From the NCBI GenBank assembly GCA_037176725.1, contig JAZBRS010000049.1:12108001-12172000 (forward strand): 64,000 bases of DNA, given 5' to 3'. A model generated the notes under the pieces. That model searched no databases. It was given only the letters and a program-made list of their open reading frames with translations, and was not told the DNA's origin. Positions 31,213 to 42,668 of the stretch are shown here, one piece after another. Source of the stretch: Posidonia oceanica (lineage: Eukaryota > Streptophyta > Magnoliopsida > Alismatales > Posidoniaceae). The position numbers and the translations under genes were made by a program. The number at the start of each line of letters is the position of its first letter. Position 1 is the stretch's first letter.

Positions 31213-32415
31213 CTAGCCAGTTCGGGCCTTCTTTGACTGCCCGGAGTCAGGGAAAAGAGGGCCGCCTGGTGGGATTTCATTGATAGGCCAGAGCTCTTGG
31301 ACCTCAGTCAGGTACTCAGAGGTGCATCCTACACCTCTCGCAGCTGCGATGTCTGTTGATCGCACTCCATGCTGCATAAGATTGGCCAGCTTCTTTGTTG
31401 GGGCAGTCGTGTTAAGAGGGTATGCTTGCAGAAGCTTGGGTGCTGTGCTGTCAACAAAGGCGCCCTGCCGGAAGCCAAACTGGCGCATGACCCTGATAGG
31501 GTGGTATTCCACGCCCGCAGTGAATCCTGGTAGCACGATCAACCGCGTGTCACGCGCGCTGAAACAGACAGTGAATGGCTCGGCCTCAGAGGGGATGATA
31601 CGCTAGGTTACAGCGTTGTCAGTCAGTGCTGATAGCCTTTCGTATTCTTCTTTGACGCTCCTGACTGTCTTGGCACGGTTGCTGCTGCAGTAGGCTTCAA
31701 AAGCATGCACCTGGGGGCGCAGAAAGTTCATCTCTAAGTGTGCAGCTAACCAGACTTGTATGAGTGCCCTGCAGCCGTGGAAGTGGCGGCAGCGGTGTGA
31801 GATGCGGTCCAGCCCGCGATATGTTTCCGCCAGAACAATCGGTGCCAGGTCTATCTGCCGGGTCACCACAGCAAGTGCTATTTCTGCAACCTCAATGGCC
31901 ACTGTCAGTTGGCCATGAGTAAAGATCAGCTCGCCCAGGAAGCGGATGACAAACCCTCAGAGCCACAGCTCATCTCCGAGTTCGACGCGCTTCTTCATGA
32001 CATCATCAAAGTGCGTTAGGCGAAGCATAGGTTCAGGTCCGCTGGTGCAGATTAGTCTTTGTTGGCAGCTTCGAGTAGGGAGCCCAGTTAGCTGGCTCAG
32101 GACCGCGAGATATCCGTCACGCCTCATGAAGATGGGCGGTCCCATGATCTTGGAGAAGCTGCAGATCCGATGCACTTCTTCTAGTGTGGGTGTAAGCTCA
32201 ATTCTGCCAAAGCGAAAGACATGGTGCGCCGGTTTCCAGAATCTTGCGGCGGCACACAGAAGGTGACGGCTGACTTCCATATCAGCGGCCTTCAGCAGTT
32301 TAGTTGGGACCCCCCAGAGGCACAGCTTCTCACAGTCTTCTTGAGTGAGCCTGCCGATCCATTCTCGCAGGGTTTCCGAGCAGTGTGCTGGAGTTAACAG
32401 AGTAGGGAAGCCCAT
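31213..32415 (-). pseudogene. Extra ORF of B, plant-mobile-domain/DUF7745-like, with two stops
   Basis: The frame begins ATG at 32415 (MGFPTLLTPAHCSETLREW) and ends at 31213. It is broken by TGA at 31957-31959 (CGA in element C) and TAG at 31603-31605 (TGG in C). Segments such as FWKPAHHVFRFG and ELTPTLEEVHRIC resemble, from memory, the conserved opening of plant-mobile-domain or DUF7745 proteins (F-x-FG-x-ELTPTLEE). It lies 3' of integrase in the same orientation. About four fifths of residues agree with the intact copy in C by eye. The function in retrotransposons is not known; host relatives (MAIN/MAIL1) act in transposon silencing. Confidence 0.7.
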
Positions 32416-33869
32416 TGCGCAGATCGCAGAGGTACAGGCTGATAGCTGCAGAGCTTGAAGGTACCTGTTATCAACAAACAGTCAGATCTCGCAGGCATAT
32501 AGTCTTTGATAGAAAGCAGAATCTGAGGCTGATAAAGTAGTTCCATATGTATCATAGCAGTCAATAACAGAACATAGCAGTTAAGCACAGATAAGCAATA
32601 GGAAATCTGCAGCGGTCTTGTGAATGCGGGGGCGAGGGCCGGCAGGAGATCTGGACCAGCGCAACTCGAGCATCGTCAGTGCGCTCTGCCGGGGAGAAGT
32701 ACTGTCTCAGAGTCGAAGCGAGTTGCAGAGCGGAACGATTGATAGAAGAGGAATGATAGAAGAGGATGCATGTATGCATGATGCAGGTTGGTATGCTTTT
32801 GAAACGATTGGTATGCTTGGGTGCCCTCAGCATACGGAGTGCTTTGGTGCCTGCTGCAAAGGAAGGGAGTGGTCCTTGACTCACTGGGCCCTACCTAGAC
32901 TCTTGGCTTGCTGGTGGCGCTCCGGAACAGGTGTTGGCACTTGTACAGGTGGTGGTGTGGTGAGGACAGGCTTCTTGCCGAACTCTCAAGATCTACACCT
33001 ATTCTTTTAGCTCTCTTTTTTTGATTTCTCCCTCATAGGTATGCAGTCTTTCTCTGCCCCTAGCTAGGAGAAGGGTAAGTGTTTGCTCTTGGAGGGATGT
33101 GGTAGACCCTTTTAAGCTCGACATGCTGGGGATCTTCTAGTAGGGTATGGGGGATAATGGTGCCTGTTGTTTTCTTGGGCTGAAACTTGCCTTTTTTCTT
33201 TTTCTCTCTTTCTTTTTTTTTGCTTTTTCCCCCTTTTTTGGTTTTTGTTCTATCTCTTTTCCTGCTTGTTTGATTTCTTTTTTTTTTCCAGGCTTTTGCT
33301 ATCCCCATTTTGGTGGCAAAAGAAGGGTGCTTGGATTGTAATGAATCTGGGCTTTGGGTCTGCTATGTGATGGGTAGAAGGAGCAGGGTTAGACCGCACA
33401 CCCCTATCTCTAGGGCCGGCTTCTGTCTTCGTCTTCTGTTTCTTGAACGTGCCCAAGCCTAGATGTCTACTCTCACTTTTTTTCAAACTCACATCCTAAG
33501 ATTTTTTTCTCCCTCAGAGGTGTATGTCCTTACGAGATTAGGCAGTTCGCCTGTCCTGATTGGTGGTGGCTCCCTCACTAGCTAAGGCGTCTAAGTAGTG
33601 CCGGGTGAGGTAGGGCGGACTCTTTCCAGAGCAGGCAAGCACTTCCGGTTTTCATCACCGGGCCAAAAATGTGATGCATGATTTGAGAGAATGACGATGA
33701 TGATTTGGAGAAGAGTTGATGGATGTTTTTGAGAAGATGACGATGATGATTTGAAAAGAGAGAATGCAAGAGTAGGATAGATAGAAAATGTAGGTAGGAC
33801 GAAAATGCAAGAAGTGAGAATGCAAGTGCGTAGGTGAGAGAAGGGCATCTGCAATGGAGCCGCCTTCGG
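32416..33869 (-). other. Spacer between integrase and extra ORF in B
   Basis: This 1.45-kb region has no coding frame I can support. It contains a T-rich stretch (+ strand 33180-33300) and a block just after the integrase stop (33570-33665) that is closely conserved in C (63545-63645). ACAGGTACCT near 32460 (rev-comp) is shared with C and could be a splice donor. Confidence 0.6.
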
Positions 33870-35663
33870 CTACTGATAGTACTTCTTGAGATAGCAGATG
33901 TTGACGGGCTCAGACTGCTCGACCCGGTCCATATCGTCAAGAGTTACAGCGCCTCCCGAGAAGATCTGCTTGACCACGAAGGGGCCACGCCAATTAGGTC
34001 GGAATTTCCCTCGACCATCAGGCAAATGAATGGCGCGTAAGACAAGGTCCCCTGGCTGAAAGTTTCTGGGCTGGACCTTCTTCAAGAATGCTCTGGCCAT
34101 TCGCTTCTAGTAGCAGTGAGCGTTGTGCATAGCTTGCAGTCTGTGCTCATCGACTAAATTCAGTTGGATGCAGCGGTCTTCGACCCATTCTGCCTCTTCC
34201 AACTCAGCTTCTCGTAGGATCCGCAGAGAGGGGATCTCTACTTCAACAGGTAACACTGCTTCCATGCCGTACACCAGAGAGTACAGGGTGGCTCCCGTAG
34301 AGGTCCGAATTGATGTCCTGCACGCCCAGAGCGCGTATGGGAGCTTGTCATGCCAATCCTTGTGGGTTTCTGCCATCTTCTTCAGGATTTTGACAATGTT
34401 CTTGTTTGCGGACTCCACCGCTCCGTTCATCTGTGGCTGGTAGGGCGAGGATCTATGATGCTTGATTTTGAGACTCTGCAGGTATTCCTCGGTCCTTTTG
34501 GCAATGAAGTTTGTGCCATTATCAGAGATGACAGAGTGCGGGACCCCATATCGGGCAACGATATTGTTCTTGATAAACTTTTCTGTTGCCACAGCGGTGA
34601 CTGTCTTATAAGAGGCTGCTTCCACCCACTTGGTAAAATAATCGATCGCTACCAGAATGTAACGATGACCATTTGAAGCGGCCGGGTGGACGGCGCCAAT
34701 GACATCGATCCCCCAGGTGGAGAAAGGCCATGGCGAAGACATGTTATGCAGCTGTTGTGGGGGGGCCTTGATGAAGTTACCATGGATCTGACAGTTGTGG
34801 CATTTACGCACAAACCGGCAGCAATCTGCTTCCATGGTCTGCCAGAAATATCCTTGAAGCATGATTTTCTTGGCCAGGAGGACGCCGTTCATGTGCGGGC
34901 CACAGGTCCCTGCATGCACTTGAAGCATCAGCGTGTCAGCCTTCGATTTGTTTAGGTAGCGCAGTAGCATCTGATTGTATGACCTTCTGTACAGCTGCCC
35001 AGCCCCCAACACGTACTTTGACGCCGGACGCACCAGAGTTCTCTTGTCTGTTGCCGTGGTATCAGGAGGAAAGCTGCCAGACTCCAGGAAAGATTTTATA
35101 TCTTGATACCAGGGCTGTTCCTCTGTTGGATCCGCTTCTTCTATGTTCAGGCAATATGCAGGCTGCTCAATGTGAGTAACAGATACATCCACTGTGCTGT
35201 CTTCAGATACAGTGAGCCAGGATGCCAGAGTTGCTAGTGCGTCTGCGTATGCATTCTTTGCTCTGTTCATGTATGTGAAGCAGATGCTCTCAAATTCTTC
35301 CATCAGCCTCAGCAGGTGTTCGTGATACGGCACAAGTTTGGGATCTTTTGTCCTCCAGTCGCCGTTCACTTGAGAGATCACCAGCATGGCATCACCGTGC
35401 ACATGCAGCCTCTGCGTCTTGTGCTCGAGGGCGACTTTCAACCCTAGGATGCATGCTTCATATTCCGCTTCATTGTTTGTGCAGGTGAAAGTCAGCTTCC
35501 TCGCAAAAGGAATCATCTGTCCCTGGGGCGTGGTCAGCACTGCGCCTATGCCTCGGCCCTTTTTATTGACAGCGCCATCAAAGTAGAGCTGCCATTGCTC
35601 TTGTTCCCCAGGGTTTTTCTGCTCAGAGCCCTCCATTGCGAAGAGGATGTCCTTATCAGGGAA
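33870..35663 (-). pseudogene. Second RNase H and integrase of element B
   Basis: From the ATG at 35636 (residue 1) comes first an RNase H with DGA (D20), NNEAEYEA (E58), HGDA (D82) and YADALA (D132), all four acidic residues kept. This is the extra archaeal-type RNase H known from the Tat lineage. Then follows integrase: zinc-binding H241, H248, C279, C282; catalytic D311 (WGID), D372 (SDNGTNF) and E408, with D-x35-E spacing. After TAG at 34107-34109 the frame resumes with the C-terminal GPF-type module (KFRPNWRGPFVV) and ends in TAG at 33870. The TAG replaces the Q usual in this motif (YQKR). Integrase would insert the cDNA in the nucleus. Apart from the stop, the motifs look intact, and no chromodomain is seen. 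Confidence 0.88.
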
Positions 35664-37028
35664 CTACGTTTGGAGGGGTTGGTATTCAGGCAGAGGAAGA
35701 TCAGCAAGATGGTCTACCATGGCCTGACCCTTCATGGATTTCTGTGTGACAAAGGTGATGTCGTACTGAGACAATAACACCTGCCACTTAGCACATCTGC
35801 CTACCATGGCCGGCTTTTGAAAGAGGAACTTGATAGGATCATGCCGGCATAAGAGCTGAACTGGGTATGCCATCATGTAGTGCCTTAGTTTCTATGCAGC
35901 CCAGACAAGGGACAAGCAGGTCTTCTCTATTGTACTGTACCTGGCTTTGCATTCATTAAATTTCTTGCTCAGGTAGTAGATGGCGCGCTCCTTTCTACCA
36001 GATTCATCATGTTGGCCCAAGACGGCGCCCATGGAATGCTGCGTGGTAGAAAGGTAGAGAAGCAAAGGTCTCCCTGGTGTAAGGGGAACCAGGACAGGAG
36101 GCTTGATCAACAGCTGCTTGATCTTGGCAAATGCAGCCTGACACTCCTCGCTCCAGTCGATTTGTGCATTCTTCTTTAGGAGCTTGAATATGGTTTCGCA
36201 GATGGGCGTAAGCTGTGCAATAAAGCGACTGATATACTGTAAACGCCCAAGCAGACTCCTGACCTCCTTTTCAGTTCTGGGGGGTGGCATGTCCATGATG
36301 GCTTTTGCTTTCATCGGGTCCACCTCAATCCCCCTTTGGCTAATAATGTAGCCGAGCAGCTTGCCAGAAGACACCCCGAATACACATTTCTGGGGATTCA
36401 GGCACAATTTGTATTTCCGTAGACGGTCAAAGAGCTTTTTTAGACAGGCAAGGTGATCTTCAGGCTCTTTGGTTTTAGCAATCATGTCGTCTACGTAGAC
36501 CTCTACTTCTTGGTGCATGAGGTCGTGGAACAGCGCAGTCATGGCCCTCTGATAGGTCGCACCAGCATTCTTCAGACCGAACGGCATGACTTGGTAGCAG
36601 AAGACTCCCCAAGGGGTGATAAATGAAGTCTTTTCCATGTCTTCTTCCACCATTTTGATTTGATTGTATCCAGAAAAGCCGTCCATGAAGGAGAGCATCT
36701 TGTGGCCCGCTGTATTATCGACTAGGACGTCAATGTGGGGCAAGGGGAAGTCGTCCTTGGGACTCACCTTGTTCAGGTCCCTGTAGTCGATGCAGATCCG
36801 GATTCGGCCATCTTTCTTGGGCACAGGTACAATATTTGCCAGCCACTCAGGATAAAGAACGACCTTCAGAAAGTTGACTCTGAGCTGCTTCATTATCTCT
36901 TCTTTGATCATGAGCAGCCACTGCAGTCGCCATCTTCTCAGCTTCTATTTTACTGGCTTGGCATCTGGGTTTATGGGCAGATTGTGCACCACTATCTCTA
37001 TGCCAAGGCCGACCATATCCTCGTAACT
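35664..37028 (-). pseudogene. Reverse transcriptase and first RNase H of element B
   Basis: The frame is continuous with protease and integrase but is broken by TAG at 36945-36947, 35892-35894 and 35664-35666. Counting from the ATG at 36911, RT shows D77 (LSFMDGFSGYNQI), FGLKNAGATYQR and the YVDD box with D141/D142, so catalytic residues are present. The following RNase H has LYLSTTQHSMGAVLG, where the first catalytic Asp is replaced, while E (YSTIEK) and later Asp residues remain. Such a degenerate first RNase H beside a second intact one is known for Tat elements. Stops at 36945 and 35892 stand where the family normally has Q. RT would copy the RNA to DNA in the particle. Confidence 0.88.
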
Positions 37029-39566
37029 CTAGGCGAAGACATCCGCATATTCTTTCAGGAATGCGATGAACTCTGCTCGAGCCTGGGTGGACAGCTGGGC
37101 ACTGATACGAACCTCTCTGACTTCCTCAGCTGTGCCGATGTTGACAACCTCTGTTTCTTCCTCAACATGGAGGTTGGGGCCTTCTGGGTCGTCGTCATAG
37201 GGCCGGAACTCGGGCAACGGTTCGTCAATCTCATCCATGCTCGTATCGTCCTCCTCTCCATAAGCAATAAGTTCCGAGAGGATCTCTTTCTTAAAAGAAG
37301 GACTTGTGATGTTGAAAGAGTGTATGTGTTCTGCTGCTTGGCCCTGGTGACGCTTTAGGATGGTCACGCTCACTCGGGTATTCTTGTAGCCTCGGTGCGC
37401 GACTTCCGTCCCAGCAACTCCTTCTGCTGCTTGCTCTGGCCTGACTGATTCTGCTGAGTACTCTACTGATACTGCTAAGGGCCTTGCTGACTCTGCTGCT
37501 GAAATTGCTGACTGCTCTGCTGCTGTGGCTGTTGACAGCTCTGTTACTGATTCTGCTTTCTGCTCTGTTACTGCTGCTGCTTGCACTGCTGATGCTTCCT
37601 CCTCTGGGTCTTCCAGTGTGCTTGTGGAGGGTATGCCGGACTGGCGGCTGATCTGGGCACTGCCGCTCGCTGTGCTGCCCCAATGAGGCATGTGTTGCAC
37701 AAACCACCTAGACCCGCCTTCCGATTGGAGAGTGATGAGCTCATCCGGTCTAGGGGAGTCCGGTGCTGTCGAGCCTTCTTCCAGGACCATGATAGGGGCA
37801 TGGTCTGCTTGCAGAGGAGGGTCCGTAACCACGACTTTCCCTTTCCTTTCTGCGGGTCGATGCTCTGCCAGGTCTTCTGCTATCGACTTGATTTGTTCTT
37901 GATAAAGTAGCTCTAAGTCGGACATCCACGAATCGACCTGGGCTTCTACCGCCACTCCTTCTTCCTCGTCTGAGGGGGAGTCGACGTAGTAGGCGCCGGG
38001 GGCCTGCGGTGCTGGCCCGGCTGCAAGATGGATTGCTGCCCTTGGAATCTGCATGATCTGGTTCACGGGCGCGCTCGATGGTGGCAATTCCGATGTAGAA
38101 GGCCCAAATAGACAGGTCAGCGGTGCCACAGATGGATAAGCTGCCAGGGTCACTGTTGGAGAGTAAGCAGGGACGCTCTTCTGAGGGCTCAAGGGCCCGG
38201 AGAGTGTAGTGCTCAGTTGGCCTTTTGTATCGGGCCGTAACTGAGAGAGTGCAGCCTCTGACACCATGGGGTCTTGCCATGAGAGCTGCTGCTGGTTGTC
38301 AGGAGGATGCGAAGCGGACTGCGCCGGCTGCATTCCTGAAGGTGTGGCTGTGGGAGCGGGGTGAGCTGCGCTGCTGACTGAGTTGATTAACTGCCCCTCC
38401 AGAGAGAGGGACAGTGGCACTAATGTTGCTGTGACCGCTGGTAGCATGCTTGATTCTACCAGAAGGAGTGTCTCTGACTCCTGCACTGCTGCTGTCTGTT
38501 CTTGTGATGCAGATGTGGCTGTAATAGAGTGAGAGCTTGCTAGTTCTGCCACAGGGCCTGCTGAGCTGCCTGCTGTATCTGCCAGAGGGAGAGCTGAATA
38601 AACTGACTGTGTGGCCTCTGCTCTGATTACTGTTTCTGCTGTGCCGGTTGGGACTGCCTCTGTTGTGCCAGACTGCTCCTCATCCGAGTAGTAGTCCTCA
38701 ACACACACCCAATCCTCTGTCGGTGCCGTGTCTTGATCGTCGGTCGATCCCAGAACTCCTGCACTGGTAAAGTTAGTGAGGTCTCTGGGAATGGTTGGCT
38801 CTTGATCCTTGAGCTGAAGGCAGTGATCTTCGTTGAGCTTGGGTTTGTAGCCGAGGCCTTCAGATTTCCTTCGCTCCACTACTACGATCGGCTCTGCGAT
38901 CCCCTGGTCGTGACGCCCGAGCGGCGTACCCTTTATGTAACCCCACTTGTGACATACATTCTCGACCATTCGAAAGGGGTTGCTGTGAACGGTCAAGGAG
39001 TTGACGCGTTCAAGATCAGGAATGAAGTTAACCGGCTCGCACCGATTAACGTGATAAAGAGCTTCAGAAGTCTCGGGGTCAAACGGGATAGATTGTGAAG
39101 ACACGGGGGAGACTGCCTCGATCCGCTCCTTCTCAAAGTTCTCCGCCATGACGACAATGACATCATCGCTGCGACGGTACTTTATCATCCGATGGAGGGT
39201 CGAAGGAAGGACCTGATGCTTGTGGAGCCAAGGGCGCCCAAGCAGAAGATTGAAGTTCAGCTCCAAGTCGACGACATAGAATTCTACGTTGAAGACGACC
39301 GGGCCAATAGCGAGAGGAATAATCAAAACCCCTAAAGCGTCATGGTGTGTGTTGTCAAAAGCTGTCATTCCCTTCACGGCTGGCGTGATGTCCTCGGCTT
39401 TGAATCCGAGCTTGGTTGCTGTACGCAAGGGGCAGACGTTAAGGCCTGACCCATTATCAACCAGTGTTAGGGGAATGCAAAAGTTTTTAAACTGCACCAT
39501 GGCGAATAAGGGCTGGTTATGATTAATCCCCGCCGGAGGCAGCTCATCACTCGTAAAAGAGATGAC
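37029..39566 (-). pseudogene. Aspartic protease plus long linker of element B
   Basis: The frame directly continues gag after TAG 39567-39569 and runs 845 codons to TAG 37029-37031. The protease has VDNGSGLNVCP (catalytic D15 counted from the ATG at 39500) and FNLLLGRPWL, the flap-distal motif. After about residue 230 a ~550-residue linker rich in A, S, E, P and T follows, with acidic patches. It ends in EYADVFA just before RT, where the family usually continues with W; the TAG replaces that W codon. The linker is much longer than a normal protease-RT junction, and I see no domain in it. Element A has the same protease. Confidence 0.85.
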
Positions 39567-42500
39567 CTAGGGCTCCGCAATCAACCCAACCATGCTCTCT
39601 AAGGCTGAAGGCTCAATGGACTGGGACACGCGGGCAGCCTGGAACACGCGAAGAAAAGCCTCGCGGTGTTCGGTAGAGGTGTGGATTAGGTCCCAAATGG
39701 AAATGTCAGCTTTGACCTTCTTAAGCTGGGAGGTCAAGTCTGCCTTGGGTTGGTTCTTTTTGGCAATAGGAGGGGTTGCTTGGGCAAGCTCTAAGGGGGT
39801 AGTGGCAGGAAGCTGGGCCGCTACAGGCTGGGCAGGGATTTGGCTTGCTACGGGCAAGCCTGAGGTTGGATCTGCTATGGGTTGGCTAGAGGGTGGGGGC
39901 ATAACAGGTCCAGGGTGAGTTGGCCTAATTGCCGGTGTTGGGGGCCTGTAAACCCTCCCCGATCGCGTTACTTCCGCGCACATCTCTGTGGCGTAGCTGT
40001 AAGGGACGCGATGGGTGTCCAAGGTTAAGTCAATAACCATTGGAGCACGTGCTGCGAGCATAGGAGGGGTTACTAGGGGACCTACAGGATATTGAGGTCT
40101 GTCTAGAGGGTATGGTTGTTGGGGTGGGAAGGCTGGGGCAGGTTGAGGTCTGCCTAGAAGGTGTAGCTGAGGTCGCCCTAAGAGGTGGATGGGGGAACTA
40201 GGCTGGGCCCTAGCTAGAAGGTGCACAGGGGATTGAGCCTGAGGGAGCATAGCGGGAGGCGCAAGAGGGCGCTCCGGCCTGGCACGCGGTCGGATCATGT
40301 GAACTCCCGACTCGGAGCCGGCAACTGCCGTAAGATAGAGACTGACTGGGAAAGGCTCAGAGATGTCAGAGATGAGATCAGAAGGGTCTACCACAAAGGT
40401 AGCAGGCCCAGAGGGAAAGACAGAATGGATGCCTGAGGTTCCCGCCCCTCCCGGATAAGAGTGCTCCGGTAGGGGTTGGTGGATGATGCCAGAATGAGGG
40501 GGAACAGCTGAATGAGCAGATGCATGTGTGTGTGCTTGAGTGGATGCCTCGTGCATGTCGATCACAATCGTTCCCGATTCGATCAGATCCTGAATTGCGT
40601 TCCGCAGGGAGTAGCAATTGTCCGTCGAATGCCCAGCACTTCGATGGAAATTGCAGAAGAGGTCCGGCCTAAACCAATGCGGCAGAGGACTTGGCGGCAG
40701 ACGAACCTCCGGGAACTTCAGGAGCGATGCAACCTTTGGCAAGATGACCGTGAGCGGTTCTACCAGTGGGGCGAACCTCCGCTTCTCAGTGAGTGGCCTT
40801 CTTTGCCTCTGGTATGAGCCTTGCTGAACCGGTGCGGCAGGATAGACCGGTCTAGCGGTGGTTGTGATTTGTGGTGTGTGTGGATTCCTAGGTGCAGGAG
40901 CATACACCATCTGAGCTGGGGCAGGCCGGGATGGCAAGCGAACAGGCACAACAGGGGAGTCGACGAATGCAACAGCGGTTTTCGGCGAATCCTTCCTCTT
41001 CGGGCGGTTGTTGCTGCTGCCGCTGTTGTTGTTGTTGGGGGCACTGCTGTTGGCACTATTGCTGCTGACCACGGCCTGCTTAGCGAACGCAGAGAGAGTC
41101 GGGAAGTTGCCACTCCGCAAAGAACTCTCCACGCGCGCTCCAGCTCTGATGAGTGCTGCAAAAGTAGTGACTGGTTGGATGCTAAGCAGAGCTCCAAGAG
41201 ATGGCTGCGCCCTTTTGATAACGATCTCGATAGATTCCTCGTCAGAGGGTCTATCTCGAACCTGAGAGGCAAGAGTGCGCCAGCGGCCGACGTACTCCCC
41301 GAACGGCTCGCCAGAATTCTGCTTGATTGCGATCAAGTCCGCCCTCTTTGGGACCAGATCGAGGTTGAAGGAGTATTGTTCTAGGAACGCCTGACTGAGG
41401 TCGTTCCAAGTCTTGATGGCTGACATATCAAGCGATGTGAACCACTTGAGTGTCGGCTTGGTCAAACACTTCTAGAACAGGCGGATCAGCAACCTCTCGT
41501 CAGCCTGAAGCTGAGCGAGATCACCGCAATACGCCTTCAGGTGTGCTACGGGGCAGCCCCTACCATTATATTTTTCGAAGTCCGGGATTTTGAACTTCAG
41601 AGGGAGTACCGCCTCTGGAAAGCAACAGAGGTCCCGAAATTGGTAGATCTGGTGCTCAGTACCCTGCACTAGTCGTAGTGCCTTCTCCAAGACGTCCATT
41701 CGGTTATTGATGGGGTCTGGGATTACTACTGTAGGAGAGGGATCAGCAGGGGTGGCGAGCACATACGCCGAATGGGTCGCACCTAAGTGCTCCTCCGGAT
41801 CTACCATAGCGTCGCCTAGTGGAGCAACGGGATGGCCAGCGTATCCGTGCTGGGGAACTGTGTATGCAGGAGTGTATGCAGGATGCTGGACCTGATGCAG
41901 AGGAGAAGAGTAGATGCCATGCTGTGCTGTGATAGGGGTAGGATGACGGAGCGCCAGTTGCTGTACAGGCGGGGTGCCAGACAGCGAGCTAGTGGGGTAC
42001 TGGGCTCCAGCCGGTCCAAAGGACTGACCACCAGAAGGAAGTGGAGCATGCTGTGCTAAGTGTTGTGCAGCAGGAGGCGGTAAACGGGCCCCCATCGTCG
42101 GAACCGTGAGCAGTTGAGACGATGGTCGAGGCGGAGGTGTGGAGGTCGATGCATGGAATGCAGGAACTGGCCTCAAAGGAACCTCAGGGACGACAGGAGC
42201 ACAGGGAGGACGAACCGATAGAGCCATGCCCTGCAGTCTCTGGGCAAGCTCCATCAGGTGCTGGTACTGCGCCTCAGGCGTCTCGCCAGTGGGGACGCTA
42301 AAGTGCAGTGCCGGCGGGGGTTGAGAAACAAGGGGCACGGACACAGACTGTCCGGGAGGAAAAGGTTCTATAGCAAAGGTCGCAGCAGCGGTGGAAGGGA
42401 TGTCGAAAGCGACGTATCCCTGGGACGGAGGGGGCAGTAGCGTCTCCGAAACGCGGGTAACGGTCGTCAAGATAGACTCGACGACCGGATCCGGAGGAAG

Positions 42501-42668
42501 AGATGCTTGCCACTGTCCCGGGACATACTGAGAACCTAGAGACGTCAAAGGAGGAAACCCTGGCGTCGGAGGGGGAACGAAAGGGACAGAAGGAGCAACC
42601 GAAGGGGCCGGAATGGAAACACCCTCCGTGACAGGGGTGAAGGAAGGCTCACTAACGTACTGGGCCAT
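39567..42668 (-). pseudogene. Gag of element B
   Basis: The start is taken at ATG 42668 (MAQYVSEPSF), the first ATG after the acceptor-like CAG at 42854-42856; the frame is open further up to GTG 42860. A P/S/T-rich N-terminal third precedes NNRMDVLEKALRLVQGTEH, the gag domain (LKWFTSLDMSAIKTWNDLSQ, PFGEYVGRWRTLASQ), SSN-rich and P-rich spacers, and a variant zinc knuckle C-x2-H-x4-H-x4-C (CNFHRSAGHSTDNC). After it come more PPP/QP-rich spacer and a conserved helical tail (SIWDLIHTSTEHREAFLRVF). TAG at 41472-41474 stands for CAG in element A. TAG at 39567 closes gag; protease follows in the same frame. About 1030 codons, long for a gag but common in Ogre-like elements. Confidence 0.88.

Noticed and set aside
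34123..37358. Plus-strand open frames opposite RT and integrase
   Set aside because: They are antisense shadows of the well-supported minus-strand pol.
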